Under the pieces are notes generated by a model. It had not been told where the DNA came from. It did not search any database and worked only from the letters and a program-made list of their open reading frames with translations. 64,000 nucleotides of DNA from Ilex aquifolium (taxonomy: Eukaryota > Streptophyta > Magnoliopsida > Aquifoliales > Aquifoliaceae): contig OX637407.1 in the NCBI GenBank assembly GCA_951799425.1, forward strand, positions 27,029,691-27,093,690. The letters are read 5' to 3'. The translations under genes and the position numbers were made by a program. Shown here one piece after another: positions 46,445 to 59,797 of this stretch (positions are counted from its first letter, which is position 1; every line of letters starts with the position of its first letter).

Positions 46445-48676
46445 TTAATGATTCAACATTTCTTTTGCTGCAAATCCGATATAGTTATCAAAGAAGTTGG
46501 GAGGTTCAAAGATGAAGCAAGAAATCACATCTCTGAGTGTAATCACGCCACTGACTTCACTGTCCTCGCCAGCTACCACATAAATCCTGTGAACTGACTT
46601 GGAAGCAAGAGTATGTATCACATTACCAAGAGTTGTATCAGGTTTGCATGTTATTGGCGTGACAACCTTCCCGGTATCGTGGGTTGCGGAGGCAATGGTG
46701 TTCATGAAATCCCTCACAGTGAGCTGCCTGAAAGCATAAATGGAACATGATCACAAAATTCTCAATAATGGGAGGGCCTGTATTACTTTAGAAGGCAAAG
46801 AAGATTGTTTCAGGTGATCTATTGAATACAAGTGCAGTTCTTTACTCAACTCTACTAACATAAGTAACTTTGTAATCAGTGATTCATTTGCTAATGAGAT
46901 TGGCAACATAATCATGTTATTTTTCTTTGCTTGATGAGGAGAATCATGTGTATCAGTTTATGTAGTGATCTTCTCCACAATGCAGATCCATGAAAAGGAA
47001 ATAATTGCATGGATTTGCATACACGAGAAGTTGTGTAACTGCACATTAGACCACCTGCGGATTGAGAGTATTCAGTTTTGTTTACCTGAAATTGGAGAAG
47101 AGCTCAGGCCTGAGCAGCAAGAATCTGATATCTCTTATGCTTATGTTGCCGACAATCTTCTTCTTTGACCCCTCAATAACTGGAAGCCCTCCAATTTCAT
47201 TGTCTTTCATTCGTTTAAATGCTTCCAGAATTAGTTCATTGCTTTGGATGTTAATGACCTGACCAACCGGGACAGGCAGAGTACTTAAACTTCATATTCA
47301 ATGCCAACTGAAATAGTAATCATCTGATAGTCACGAATTCTCACCTCATCACAGGACATGAATGGAAGTCCCAACTCAGATATAGGATGTGAAGATATGC
47401 AATCAAACCAATCCCTCCCTTTGCACCCCTCAAGTCCCTGTATAACCGCAGATTGAGTTATGAAGTTCTTGATGGATGGGTTGCCGGTCTCAATGACAGG
47501 TACATTCCTCAGCCTGTATTTTGAAAGCAGCAATAAGACGCTCAACATAGAACTATCTGTTGCAACTGGAATGAAAGGCGCCCAACGGTAGGATTTGAGA
47601 ATAGACCTCACCTGCAACAAGATTAATATAATATCACATTTGCTTCAACAATGGCTAAAAAATGGACAAGGCTGTCTTATTCTAGATTATACATCTTGTC
47701 TAGTTAAAATCTCAGCAATGCACTACAGAGAATCTAGGGGTGAGTTTTCTGGGGAACAACAATTACATGAAACACAAAAAGGCACTTATTTTTCAGGGAA
47801 ATGACATGCAAGCACCCCCAACTCTCAGCCCCTCTTCCCACAGGGACCCTGGGGGCACCGCCTGCCTGGGGATTCTGTATAGATGAGTATACTCTTCAAT
47901 GAGGAACCAAAATTGTGAAAAAAAAATAGTCCTCTTTGCAAGTTCACTTACTTCAGTGGACTTAAAAGGTTCTTCTTGAAGGATAACTTTGTAGAAATCC
48001 TCTCCCAACATATCTGCTGCAGTGGGAGCATCTTTTCCCATCCCTCTATCTGCAGCCACACCACCTGCCACAGCTGCGCCAACAGCAGCAATGGCTAGCC
48101 CAGCAACCGCCACAGGACCTGTTGCACCCAGTGCTAATGCTCCCATAGCACCAGCAGCCCCTGCACCTACTCCAGCAGCCGTTGCAGAGCTGGCCAATAA
48201 GGCTGCCGCCGCAAGCTCTGCACTCTCCAACACCCACAGAACGATGGCCGAGTAATCTATGATACCCAAGTACCTATCTCTCCAATCCACACTATTTGTA
48301 GCATCAGGGTTTCTCACAGGAGCCGACAGAATGTTGCACTCAGACAGAATCTTAACTGCATCACCAATGGATGTGTCTGCTAGAATTTCAATCACTACAA
48401 AAAAACGTTGCAACATGTTTTTAGTAGTTATGTCACAACCACGAAAATAAAATGAAAATGAAATAGTTAGTAAATACATTGTGATAATAATGAATTTTGT
48501 CTATTACCCTTCCCTCCAGGAACTTCTGGGAATGATGAAACTGGAATCTTTGCAAAAGCAGCTGTCAAAGTCTCCTGCAATGAATGTGGCAATCTCTTTC
48601 TGCTCTGGACATTGTCAAAGTAAGCATCATGGCTTGCAATATTGGTACTTTCCTTTACCGCTTGTGCTTGTGCCAT
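46445..48676 (-). CDS. KING1: CBS-domain protein, SnRK1 gamma-1 (KING1)-like
   Basis: Complete five-exon gene, about 444 residues. Exons: 48508-48676, 47952-48394, 47345-47611, 47086-47258 and 46445-46727, all joining in frame. It begins MAQAQAVKESTNIASHDAYF. Four CBS motifs are present: VIEILADTSIGDAVKILSEC, SYRWAPFIPVATDSSMLSV, LILEAFKRMKDNEIGGLPVI and PITCKPDTTLGNVIHTLASK (with VYVV-type HRIYVVAGED). A long Ala/Gly-rich insert (AAALLASSATAAGVGAGAAG and on) sits inside the first CBS pair, a feature of plant SNF1-related kinase regulatory subunit gamma-1. The role inferred from the family is energy-sensing SnRK1-associated regulation. A further in-frame ATG at 48700 would add eight residues; the start at 48676 fits the family. 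Confidence 0.92.
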
Positions 48677-48812
48677 TTCTATACCTAACAACAATGTCAT
48701 AAAAATAGCGTCTCACAAATCGCAAAAGCCATCTCATTATCCACAACAAATCTAAATGAACTAGTAAATTTTGTTCTCCAACAGTCTGGCAAGACCCAAT
48801 TCGGAAAATTTA

Positions 48813-48925
48813 TTATTGAGCAATGCTATGTGCACCAAAACTTGCAGCAAATTACGTGCAGCCGTTGGATCAGTGGTTCCCATAATTGATCCAACAGCTA
48901 CAGTTGATTTGGTGCATAAAGAAAT
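48813..48925. mobile_element. Short MITE-like inverted repeat
   Basis: Ends tatgtgcaccaaaac and (reverse complement) tttatgcaccaaatc surround an inner inverted pair cagccgttggatcagtgg / attgatccaacagctac. It lies upstream of the CBS gene. Confidence 0.5.
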
Positions 48926-49618
48926 ACCCTTATTATTTATACGTTTTGGATCATTTTAATTAATACCACTAAGTAATTGCTGGGTGAGGATTTGTATTCC
49001 TGCAATATTTGTGTGGGTGCATGTGTATTGATCATAATGTAAAGTCTGTAATCATCTCTAATCTTCAGGTGTTGTCTCTCAGCAATCATCAGTCTAAGAT
49101 GCAGATCAATGCTTGTGCAAACTCTGGCAATTTCTCTAAATCTGATGGGGTTAGTATTCTTTAACATTTGAATGAAGTCTTCTTCTTAAGTTATGAATCA
49201 TCAGTAGAAGATTAATATCAATATCAGTTTGATGATCAGAGAATTACAATGCAAAGATGATCATAATGGATGAAATAATAACAATGATATATAATTCCAG
49301 GCAAATTTTGTCTGAAATTTATTCAACAAGTATCCAACAAAATGAATTTAACTGATAATTACAAAAGAAAAAAATGGAAAAGATATAAAAAGAGTACCTC
49401 TATGCTGGTGATTGGAAAAGGATCTGAAGAGTTTCTGGCTTCCCTGTTCATTTCATTCCTCTACTGGGATATTAGTTAGTTATTGCTGGTTGTGTGTATG
49501 AGCTATTATTCTGCCACGTGTAAGCATCAGCCACTTGTTGGATTATTGGCTCAACATGTGTAAAGTATAGATAGTATGGGCTCTAGGTTCTAATATCCAT
49601 TTTTTTTTTAACAATTCC

Positions 49619-49757
49619 ATGTAACCCAAATTTGAGATCTCAGATAGCATCCCAAATCAATAAGGATCATTGGATCAGCGGTTCCCATTTAAAAAAGTTG
49701 ATGGGACCCACTCATCCAATAGTTCCCGTTCATTTGGGATGTAAATTTGGGTTACAT
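49619..49757. mobile_element. MITE-like element, about 140 bp
   Basis: atgtaacccaaatttgagat on the left mirrors the right end (reverse complement atgtaacccaaatttacatc). The inside shares ggatcagcggttcccat with the element at 48813. No clear target duplication. Confidence 0.6.
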
Positions 49758-50527
49758 AATATTTTCCTTTTTTTTTCTCATTTTAATTCTGAATTGGTTT
49801 GACCAAGTAATCTGTGCATGCATTTTGCAAACTTAGGAAAGTGTATCGTTCTTTAAAAATAATATATCATAATTATCGTGTATTGTAAGATACAACTAAT
49901 TTAAATATATATATATGCACACATTTATACCTAAAAATATATAAATATATAGTGTTCCGAGTGATATAAATATTAGGTTAGTTCACTTATAATTTTTTGT
50001 GATGCATTTTTCTGATGGAGATCAAAAGAGAGACAATACAATCAATTATCTTCAAGTCACAGATCGAAATTTAGCTATAGTTTTGTCTGTTTGAAGGAGA
50101 AGAAAAAGAATAGGATTTAGGAGAAACAAAAGAGGGTAACTGGTGAAGATGGCCGAGAGTTTAGTTTGTTTGAGATAAAATTAATATATAAGAATTTTAA
50201 AACAAAAAAATTAAATGAAAATTACAATACTAATTTTTTTTTTTTAAATTTCTGCTCTTCTTCCCCTCCATCAATCTTTTGCTGTTTTTTTTTTCTTCTA
50301 CAAGATATCTGAGTTTGTGCCTACTACTTCTTCAAGCTCAGAGCCGATTACTGTAATTTGAGCTAGTTTAATGACATGTCTCTTGAGAAACAAGGGTCAG
50401 CGTCTTTAAGAGACGTGAGAAGTATCGAACTTGAGACCTCTTACTTGCAATCTTCTGCTGTTTGGCTTCATGTCTATAGCCCAAAAAGGAAAATGAAAAG
50501 AGAAAAGAAAGAAAAAGGATTGATTGT
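49758..50527. other. Intergenic, repeat-derived
   Basis: AT-rich. 50310-50440 is related to 13010-13140. No gene recognised. Confidence 0.4.
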
Positions 50528-53500
50528 TTAACAAGGTTGGCCTACAGTGCACTTGAGTCTACCGGCATAGCGAGTGAGTCTACCGGCATATGAACCAGGC
50601 TTATATTTGATCATTTTCTGCCCTGAGGCTGGACTTTGTTTCAATGGTGGCCCGGACTCCACGAAGAAGGCTCCATTCATGAACTTGTCTCCCTCCGATC
50701 TCCACTGCCAGTCCTTCCACTCGCTCTCCATCGCATAATCCCTCTTCGTCACCTTCACCAAACACCAAGAAGAACGATTTACCACAAATTTTCAGTCAGA
50801 TGATTCTACAAAAGTGTATATAGACATGCACGTAAACATATTTGTACACGTTGAGTTGTGTAGGATTGCAAGTGAACTGAATTGTTCGTGAACAGCTTCT
50901 ATTAGAGTTTGTTTAACCGAGCTTGAACAATGTTTTATTCAGTTTGTCAGACTTGTGAAGACGAGCTCATTTATGAAAGTTATTAGATATTTCATGTATA
51001 TATAATATTGTTGTTCATAATTATTTGATAAATATATTCACCTATATATGATATATATGATGAATATTATATATTTTTGTATGTATATATACATAAATGA
51101 GTCGAGTCAAATCCTTAACACAAGTTTGGACTCAAGTTTAAGCTCTAACACAAACTTGAGCTCAATTCATTTAATTAAATTAGTTAAGTCCAAGCTGAGT
51201 TCATTTATTCAAACGTTTGAGCTAAAGCAAGTTGAGCCCAAATTTGAATATTATATTTGATGGTCATGGCAAACCTGACCTAAGCCCAAACAATTTTCCC
51301 AAACTAAGGAGTTGAGCTTGAACAGTTTGGTGTTCGACTGGTGATTTGAGACGGGACACGAAACAACGCTCGTATTAGAAAGTGACATGTGGCTATGATC
51401 AATGGTCTGCCGAGTGAAAGACTGATATCGAAAATGACATCTGATGGAATGCATAGAATATGGTTCCAGGCCTAAATATTGAATAAGCAGTGAGTCCCAT
51501 TTGACACGTTATACTGAAAGGACGGTGGCCCATGTGGGACCCTCGGGTGCCCCATTTTTAATGATCTGCACCCCTATAATGAGTCTTCGGCACGACGTAA
51601 TGAATGCTCGACACAACACAATGAATGACCATCACAAGCCATTAAATGTTGAAGAGATGTGTAATTAAAGTGAGGTCCCCCGAGACAAGTAATCATTGCG
51701 AGCCTAGGTCTCGAGGAGCCATCATCCGTTTGGGTCTCAGATACGCAACCAAAACCCAAGAAGCACAGTAAAAAAACCTTATCCTTCCTTTTGAATTCTT
51801 ACTGACTTAGACATCGGAGGGGATAAACCAGACACCCCTCCGTCCCCCTTCTAACCTTGTTTTTTGCTGTAAGTTGCTCGATTTACTTCACTATGGTGCT
51901 ACTATCTCAAATCATTACATGAATTCATCCATGCAATTTGCATTTGCAAAAAAAAAATAAAACACATACATGTTTATCTAAACGCTTACCTCCTTGAGCT
52001 GAACGTCATCTGAGGCGATGAAACGGTTACCCTGGCTGATGATGGTAGGATGAGAGCTACCACCAATGGCATACATTTGCCAGTGAGTGTAGTCATTGTT
52101 GACGACATGGAAGAAACCCCATCGGCACCTTGGCATCCTCTGGACCAACCCCTTTCCAAAGCGGTTGAATGCAACTGTAACTTGCATTATTGCATCTTCA
52201 CCATAGCCATCGGTTGCACCCAACAACATTACCTGCATCATCCCATCAAATTAGTATTATTACTAACAAGTCGTGTTGTTTATTGTCAGTTCTAATTAAA
52301 AGTTCGTTGGAATGATTAATAAGAATCACATTACGGTGTTATGATGGTTAAACTTGCAATTGGAGATGGTAATAGCTGTTGAGGCCATGATAGCATCAAT
52401 GAGTCCATCAGAGCATTTCGACAAGGTGACATGGTCAATCCAGATATGATTCGAACCAAAGATCGAAATCCCATCACCGTCGCTTTGTGTTCTCAGTCCG
52501 AGGTGGAGAACGGAATCCCTGACGATACCCCCGGTGGCCGGAAAAATGTGATGAATGCGCAAGCCGTGAATGATGACGTTTTCGACGAATTGGAGGGTAA
52601 TGCCAGCCCCATAGGCAATATGGACATTGGCTCCCCTACCATCAATAGTTTTGTCACTAGTCAGCAAGAGCTCTTGTTGGAGCCTAATTACCATAGCCCT
52701 ATCAAAAATGATCCATAGGGGCTCCTCTTGTATCACTGCATGACGAAGGGTTCCGGGTTTTGGGTTTATCACGTCATCATCTGAGGGATCAGTAACCACG
52801 TAAAACTCTCCGTCCTTCCCACCAGTCGTGTTGTGGCCGAAGCCGCGGGCGCAGTCTGCTAGACTCTTCCTGTTACTAGCCCAGTCAGCACGACACCTCC
52901 AGCATCTGTCGATAGGGTTTGTGGCCATGCATGGACCACTGTCTTTAAGGTGCCTCCTTGTGCCATTGGAAAACTCCAAAGCACTGCATGAAGAAAAATA
53001 ATCAGAAAACGAAAAAGGTTTTTTTGGTGTTGGACCATCAACATAGTTTGGGTGCAACCAAAGATGAAAACATTTTGGTTTCAATGGAACCAAAACGAAT
53101 GAGTAATAAAATGTCGAAATTCTTAAATTTTGGAGTCTTTCAGAACATTTCGACATGTTTTAAAATGTCTTGGTTATGATCTGAAAGATTCTTGAACCAA
53201 ATTCAAAATTTTGACTGCTTCGGAAACTTTTTCAAAATATTTATGTTTCAGAGCTAACCGAAAAACAATAGAATGCATTATATAGGTATGAAATTTTGAT
53301 CTTTGAATCCAACCCTATGCTTTAAAAAAGAAATGGAAGTAACATTATTATTCATGAAAACTAAGGGTGCATTTGGTAATTTTTTTATTTTTGTGTTTTT
53401 AAAAAAATAAAAATTTATTTTTTCGGTGATAAAAATTGAAAAACATAAAACTTGTTTGGTAGTCATTTATATTTAAAAAATTATAAAAACAAAAATAAAA

Positions 53501-54247
53501 AAATATATTTAGTATTATACCGAAAACCCACCATCCAACACCACGACACCCACCATCCAACCCCCCAAACCCACCACTCAACCCCCTGCAAAACCCACCA
53601 ACCACCCCAAACCCACCACCCAACACCACCGAAACCCACCACCACCAACCACCCAACCACAAAAAAAAAAATCAAATAGAGGAGAAAGAAAGAGAGCCGA
53701 AACAGAGAGAGAGGGGCGAGAGAAACAGAGAGAGGCACAGAGAGGGAGACGGGAAAAAGAGGAAGTGGAAGGGTGTGGAGGGTTTTTGAACTCGAGCAAG
53801 AAAACTCATTTTTTTCCTTGTTAAGGACGATTGAGACCAGAATCTCATAAATCCCACTAAAGCCCCGTGTGTTTTTTATTTTTGGGTGTTTATGAAAACG
53901 TCTTTTTTATGTTTTTATTTTTTGGCCTTGTTTTTAAAATAGAGTTCCTAAAAAAAAAAAAAAACACATTACAAACACATTTTTATTTTTATTTTAGTAG
54001 AAATTGAAAACAAAAACAATAGGTTACCAAACGCAAAATAAGAAACTCACTCCCCAACTTGTTCGTTGAAATTCTCAGTGACTTCCTCAGGGTTTGGATT
54101 ATATGACCTGAGGGAGGCCTCTAGAGCTAGCTCAGCCTTCTTTTTCAAAAACTCATCAAACTCTGCAATGTCGGCATGCAAATTTGTCACCATTGTAGTA
54201 AAGGTCAAGAACAAGAAGAGAACAGAACCGCCATTAATGGACGCCAT
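50528..54247 (-). CDS. Pectate lyase (polysaccharide lyase family 1)
   Basis: Complete four-exon gene, 437 residues. Exons: 54051-54247, 52335-52983, 51990-52232 and 50528-50752. A signal peptide is visible ([20 protein letters not shown]), so the product is likely secreted to the wall, where it cleaves de-esterified homogalacturonan by beta-elimination. Family motifs: [65 protein letters not shown] (calcium-binding region), [20 protein letters not shown] (catalytic Arg), [16 protein letters not shown] and GAFFVESG, ending CTVGQPC. Intron 1 holds a MITE-like insertion. No damage seen. Confidence 0.94.
53365..54035. mobile_element. MITE-like insertion in pectate lyase intron 1
   Basis: The left end gggtgcatttggtaa mirrors the right end (reverse complement ttgcgtttggtaacc), a common plant MITE terminus. 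It contains an unusual C-rich CCACC-type repeat block (53520-53652) and a GA-rich block (53680-53770). Confidence 0.6.
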
Positions 54248-55527
54248 TGAACTAAATTCTCTTGTTTTTTTCTATTTTCTTTTCTTCTCTTTCTTTGTGA
54301 TCATAAAGAAGATATTTTTGCAACCCCACAAGCGAAATCACTTGACTCGTATGGGTTGCTTGGCTTCTTATTCCAATGGATGGGTTTACTATCCTATATT
54401 TAAATAAATAAGTCCATTCAGCTTTAAGCGAAAGCATGTGAACGATTGCAAAAGGAAGACCGATCGCTCTTACCAACAACTTCTATTTTTGAAATAGCCA
54501 TTCTGTAACTACCGTGATTTGCTGACTTGGGGGCAGACCCAATTGTTAGGGGAGATTAATTAATTAATTTTATATATACAAAAAATAGAAAGACAGTAAG
54601 TTTAGAGAGAGATACACCAGAAGGGTAATGTGAGAAACTTATGGCTGGAAGAGTGCTGGACCTCAGCTATTTAAAGATCTGACAGATATTAATTTAACAG
54701 AATTATAAATAAATTAGCCAGGGTATAATTATTATTTAGGAATATTTTTCTTTTTAGGAATGAAAAGTTTTGAAAACAGAAAAAAATAAAGAGTGATACG
54801 ACCAATGGATCTTAAGTTTTTTGTGCCCTCGTCTCAGATTTTAAAATCAATAAAACTGTTTATACTTAATTTAGAGACTTAATTTGAAAAACTGATTCAT
54901 TAAAATCTTTGGATTAAATATCGGGCGCATCCAACATTGTAAACTTATTGTTAATTTAATAATAACAATGAATTAAGTTCTCAAATTAAATCTCAATAAC
55001 ATTAATATTATATATAGTCTTACGTTAAGCGTCAAGAAATATGAAGTGGGAATAGTATACAATTGTAGTATATATTAGAGTGAGAAAAAGATATTTAACT
55101 AATTAATGGAGCGATTTATAATATGGGTCTGAGGTGGCTAAGTCAAGAAGTTCGACGGAATTGGTTGGATTTGAGAATCGGATGACACATTATTAGATCA
55201 GACTATTAGGTCGTGTTATAAGGTCTCAATACAATTACTCTTCCCTTGTTGAAATACTGAATCAAAGGGTACTAAACAAGAACATTGAGTAATCTTATTT
55301 CTTACATAGAAAAATGTTACATTGTTTATGACAACTATTATAGTACGCCCTCAGTCATGTTTATTGCATTGCAATTCAAGTAAGCAATTTAATGCAAGTA
55401 CAATTACAATGTGTGCAAGAATGGACAATTATTTTCAATTTCTTCACATCCCACTTCTTCACTGAACATGATGGCTTTCAACTAACCTTTTTTCATAGGC
55501 ATCTTGTTCTCAATCCTCTGTATATTG

Positions 55528-55585
<58 letters not shown>

Positions 55586-55854
55586 GAGGGAAGGGAAGAG
55601 AGAGAAGAACTTGAATTCTTGATTTCAAGAAAACAAAGTCTTTACAAGACAAGGAGTATTATTGGACTAAAGACTCATTAATATATGTATTATTGTATAT
55701 AGATCCGGTAGCTGCAAGTTGACGCTAACTCCAACATCAATGTTGAATAAGTGTAGTGCTCTGTCCTCCTTAGTTCCGATTCAGTATGTAGATCGAATGG
55801 AGACATTCTTTAATTATCTTACAGCTTTAGATACAGAGAAAGTTGCTGCGATTC
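54248..55854. other. Pectate lyase upstream region and amylase 3' flank
   Basis: No separate gene recognised. It includes the composite homopolymer tract at 55529-55586. The 55,590-55,854 part is probably the 3' UTR of the alpha-amylase gene on the minus strand. Confidence 0.45.
55529..55586. repeat. (TA)n-(T)n-(G)n composite tract
   Basis: A TA run is followed by about a dozen T's and then about 22 consecutive G's before gagaggg. The G-run could form a quadruplex on the plus strand. Confidence 0.9.
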
Positions 55855-58276
55855 TTATGATGCTTCCCAGACCTTGTAATCATTTCCTTCAAGGACTAAA
55901 GACCATTTTTGGGGGTCATTCGGGGGCTCATAATACCCTGGTCCAATCTTCATTGCCACTTTTTCATCAATCATTGCCGCGTAAACATCCTTTTCTGCCT
56001 TGGTTATTTGAACCTGAATTGAACATCAAAGTCGGATGAGAGAGAGAGAGAGAGAGAGAGAGCACACTATGCAGAAGTTCATAAAGCCAACAATAGTAGT
56101 ATAGGAAAATTTGATCACCATGGGATTTGAGTATTACAAAATCTTCTTGTTCTGTCTTCTTGCTCATTTTTGTAGGTACTCATTGTTCATATTGGATTAG
56201 AGTAAGAGACCCTTATCCTAATAATGAAAAAGTTTGTGCAGAGCAGACAGTAGGCGGTTATCTATGTCGGATGCAAAAATGTACATCAAAGCCAGGAGAG
56301 ACATCCATTTGATGTATTTTTATCAAGGCCTTCTAGATTTTAATGGCATAAAACCTCATTAATCCAATATTCTATTCAGGCAGACAAGAAACATCTGTTA
56401 GATGATGATGATGTATTTGCTATCCTGGATGTTCAGTAAATTACTCTCCGTAATATGTTCAAATTTATGAGAAGTGAAAGTGGGCCCCTTCCTATTTAAT
56501 TCTGAAATGTCCCTAGAAAAAAGAGCCAAGACTTGCTATGGATAAAATTTTCAGAAATTAACTCAGAAAGTGTCCTTTCCTTCTCAATCAATGCCCGAGC
56601 ATTTCATACATCACCATTGAACTGATGTTCTGTGCACTGTATATGCTAGACCCCTCCTCTAGTTCAAGAGCTCCGGAAACTCAAATCCAAGATTGCAAAT
56701 GAAGGTAAAATATAAGATGTCACATAAACAGCCTTTAAGTGCATGATGACAAGTGATATGCAGACGAGACGACTGATTTCAGTGTGCACTGTGCAACTTA
56801 TTTTTGATGGTATTCCTTTGTCGTAAGCATGAGATGCTATATCTAATAAAAGGACTATTTTATGTGCGTGTGAGAACTATATTAAACATTGGATAACTCA
56901 ATAAAGTTTCTATTAATACTTACTGTACTCCGACACTGGATTTTGTTCCGGTTTCTGAGAGAGATTAGTTGTGAAATTTCAGATTCGTAGTGAGAGAAAA
57001 TGTGATCATAGAAAACGGCTGGTGTCCCTGGATGAGTCAGGATGTACGCATACCCTTGCATCTCCTTTCCGCCTGGAAATCTCCAATGACCCTTTGGGGA
57101 GGAAGAGAATAAGAAGGTAGAGGACTTAAGAATTGTAAACAAGTAAAATCATACTTCACAATATCAATTAACAAGAACAGCATTCTAATATTATCTGCAT
57201 CCAAAGTTTAAATTTTGAAAAAGATGGATGCTTTTGTCCTTGGAGAGTAACATTTTCAACCTTTGCCCATCTGATGCCTATGTCATTGTTGACTATGTAT
57301 CCTAAGAAGCTTCTACTAAAAACCATCTGGAAGTGAAGAAATTCTGGAATAAGCTACAAAGAATACCCCAGCCCAAAAGTAGTTTTACGTGGGCACAAAC
57401 ACACAAGGAAATGGAAAAAGAAAAAGTTAATACTAAGATGGAGGGGTTTCACACTTCCACTACAATTCTAGGGGATGTCAATCTCAGATAATTGAATACC
57501 TTTTTCATGTGCCCAAATGGCTTAACTTCTAAACCATTCCTAAAAATCAAAGGGTTGTTAGTTCATGACTGGGCACCTTTTCAATGTAGCAAGGCAATAA
57601 TGACCTTACAGGACAGCTTCCTATTGGAGAGATGTTCCAAGTCCACAAAGCAATTACAAACTAATGGGGCTGGAGCATCCCCATGTTTAGCAAAACACAA
57701 GAAGAAAAACGAAAAGAAGAATAAGAAGTGAATAGAATAAAAAGCTACGCATGCAGGTCAGGCCCAATGAACAGTGAGACACAGAAAGAGAACAATAGGT
57801 GAATAACAATTCAGGTTGACCAATAGTTTAGTTAGGAAATCAAACAACTGCATTTACCTCTACTAAAGTAAGTGAGAATAAAAACTAGAAGAGACAAATA
57901 GTGATGCCTCTAGAAATTCAGAGGAGAAAGTAAAGTTAGAACAAATAACAAAAGAAACTCGTATGATTAACTCTCTTGATACCATAAGAACCTGATTTTA
58001 ATTGCTGGGCCCAAATCACACAATAGCAGAAGTTATTGTTACGTGTGCTCTCTCCAATTGTCTTCTGGGCAAGAAATCTCAGCTTCTTTTAATTACGTGC
58101 ATTTAAAACCAGAAAATGACAGGAAGAATGAATGTACGAAACAGAAGTCAAACCTGAGTAGAACCAGTATCATGATTCTCTATAAAGGTAACAGCACGAG
58201 AAGGCCACCACCCAACAACCCCTGGAGGTTTCCCTTTCTGATCTGATAACCTCCAATATTCACATCTTTCAAGTGC
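55855..58276 (-). CDS. AMY3: Alpha-amylase (plastid AMY3-like), last three exons
   Basis: Three consecutive phase-0 exons with GT/AG borders. 58154-58276 reads [20 protein letters not shown] and on to [11 protein letters not shown], which contains the GH13 NHD motif with the transition-state-stabilising Asp. 56924-57091 reads [32 protein letters not shown] and [13 protein letters not shown]. 55855-56013 reads [29 protein letters not shown] and ends DYKVWEAS before a TAA. These match the C-terminal third of plant AMY3, an endo-acting starch-degrading enzyme of the chloroplast. Upstream exons are not found before 59,262, where a Copia element begins; they probably lie beyond the right edge, with the Copia element in an intron. 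No lesion in the visible exons. Confidence 0.9.
56039..56062. repeat. (GA)n microsatellite
   Basis: GA run of about 12 units in the last amylase intron, 25 bases from the acceptor of the final exon. Confidence 0.9.
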
Positions 58277-59261
58277 CTACATAAAGGACGCACTTTAGAA
58301 GCATACCATCACATCCTCCAACACATTAAAGAAGTAAGTAAATAACAAAGACATGACTGCAGTCCCAAAGACAAAAGGTGTGAGAGATGTGACTAAAAAA
58401 TATGCAATGAGTTCCTGGACATTAAACAGCCAGAAAGAGTGACTTATATAAATGATCATATTAAAGAAGGAGCTGCACACAGATATAAAGGTGGAATAGA
58501 CATCGATTGGTTGGGAAACTGCCATCCGGCTCTCAAGCTGAAGGACCAAAGGATGGGTCACATCAGGTGACTAGGAAAGCAGAAATCCAGCCATGTTTTA
58601 CAGGAAAAAAGGCACACTCTGAGGACAAGTTCATGAATTGAGCAGGGCTAGATGCAAAAAAATAGTATTAGAAATAGATGTATTCAGAAACATGTTGGAG
58701 ACAACACCCTGGCAAATATGTGATTTCTTAAAACAGCATGACATGACAATGACAATAGATGATAAAAGTGAAAATGTATATGTAAGTTAAAAGTTGGAGA
58801 TCACACCTAGTAATACAACATGAGAGAACGGGAGAACATATGTTGGTATACATCTGAAAAAGAAAGGAAAAAAACACATATGGAAAGCAGTAACATGATC
58901 CAGTTTTTATGGAAGGATGAGGGGAAGAATAAAACAGTTCTGAGTTGGGATGGTATAGACTATAGAATGACATGATGGCATGGGACTCGTTAAGCAGAAA
59001 TGAAACAGGTTTCCACTAAGAGTTGATATTATCAGATTCTTAGAAATTGAAAAAAGTGAAATTTTAATGTCAGGTAAAGCAGACCAAAAAAACATTTACT
59101 CGATATCCATAATGTTACAAATGTCGATTAGGTTCCATCAAGTCTACATATAGTTCCTGGATCCCAAATCAAATTTTTGTTCTTATTGCAGCGTTAATAT
59201 TCTATAATTATCAAACAATATAGAAATAAGGTCATTCAACGTAATCACAAAATATTATTAT
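58277..59261. other. Probable amylase intron, nothing else seen
   Basis: Non-coding on both strands as far as can be read. It lies between an amylase exon and the Copia left LTR. Confidence 0.5.
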
Positions 59262-59326
59262 TGGAGATATTTCCTAATTTATTAGGGTTTTCCTTTCCTA
59301 GTTTATTAGGGTTTTCCTTTTCCTAG

Positions 59327-59797
<471 letters not shown>

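Noticed and set aside
48022-48255. Plus-strand Ala/Pro-rich frame
   Set aside because: Antisense shadow of the Ala/Gly insert of the CBS gene.
55719-56039. 106-codon plus-strand open frame
   Set aside because: The minus strand of the same stretch is the terminal amylase exon with matching family sequence and splice site, so the plus frame is a shadow.
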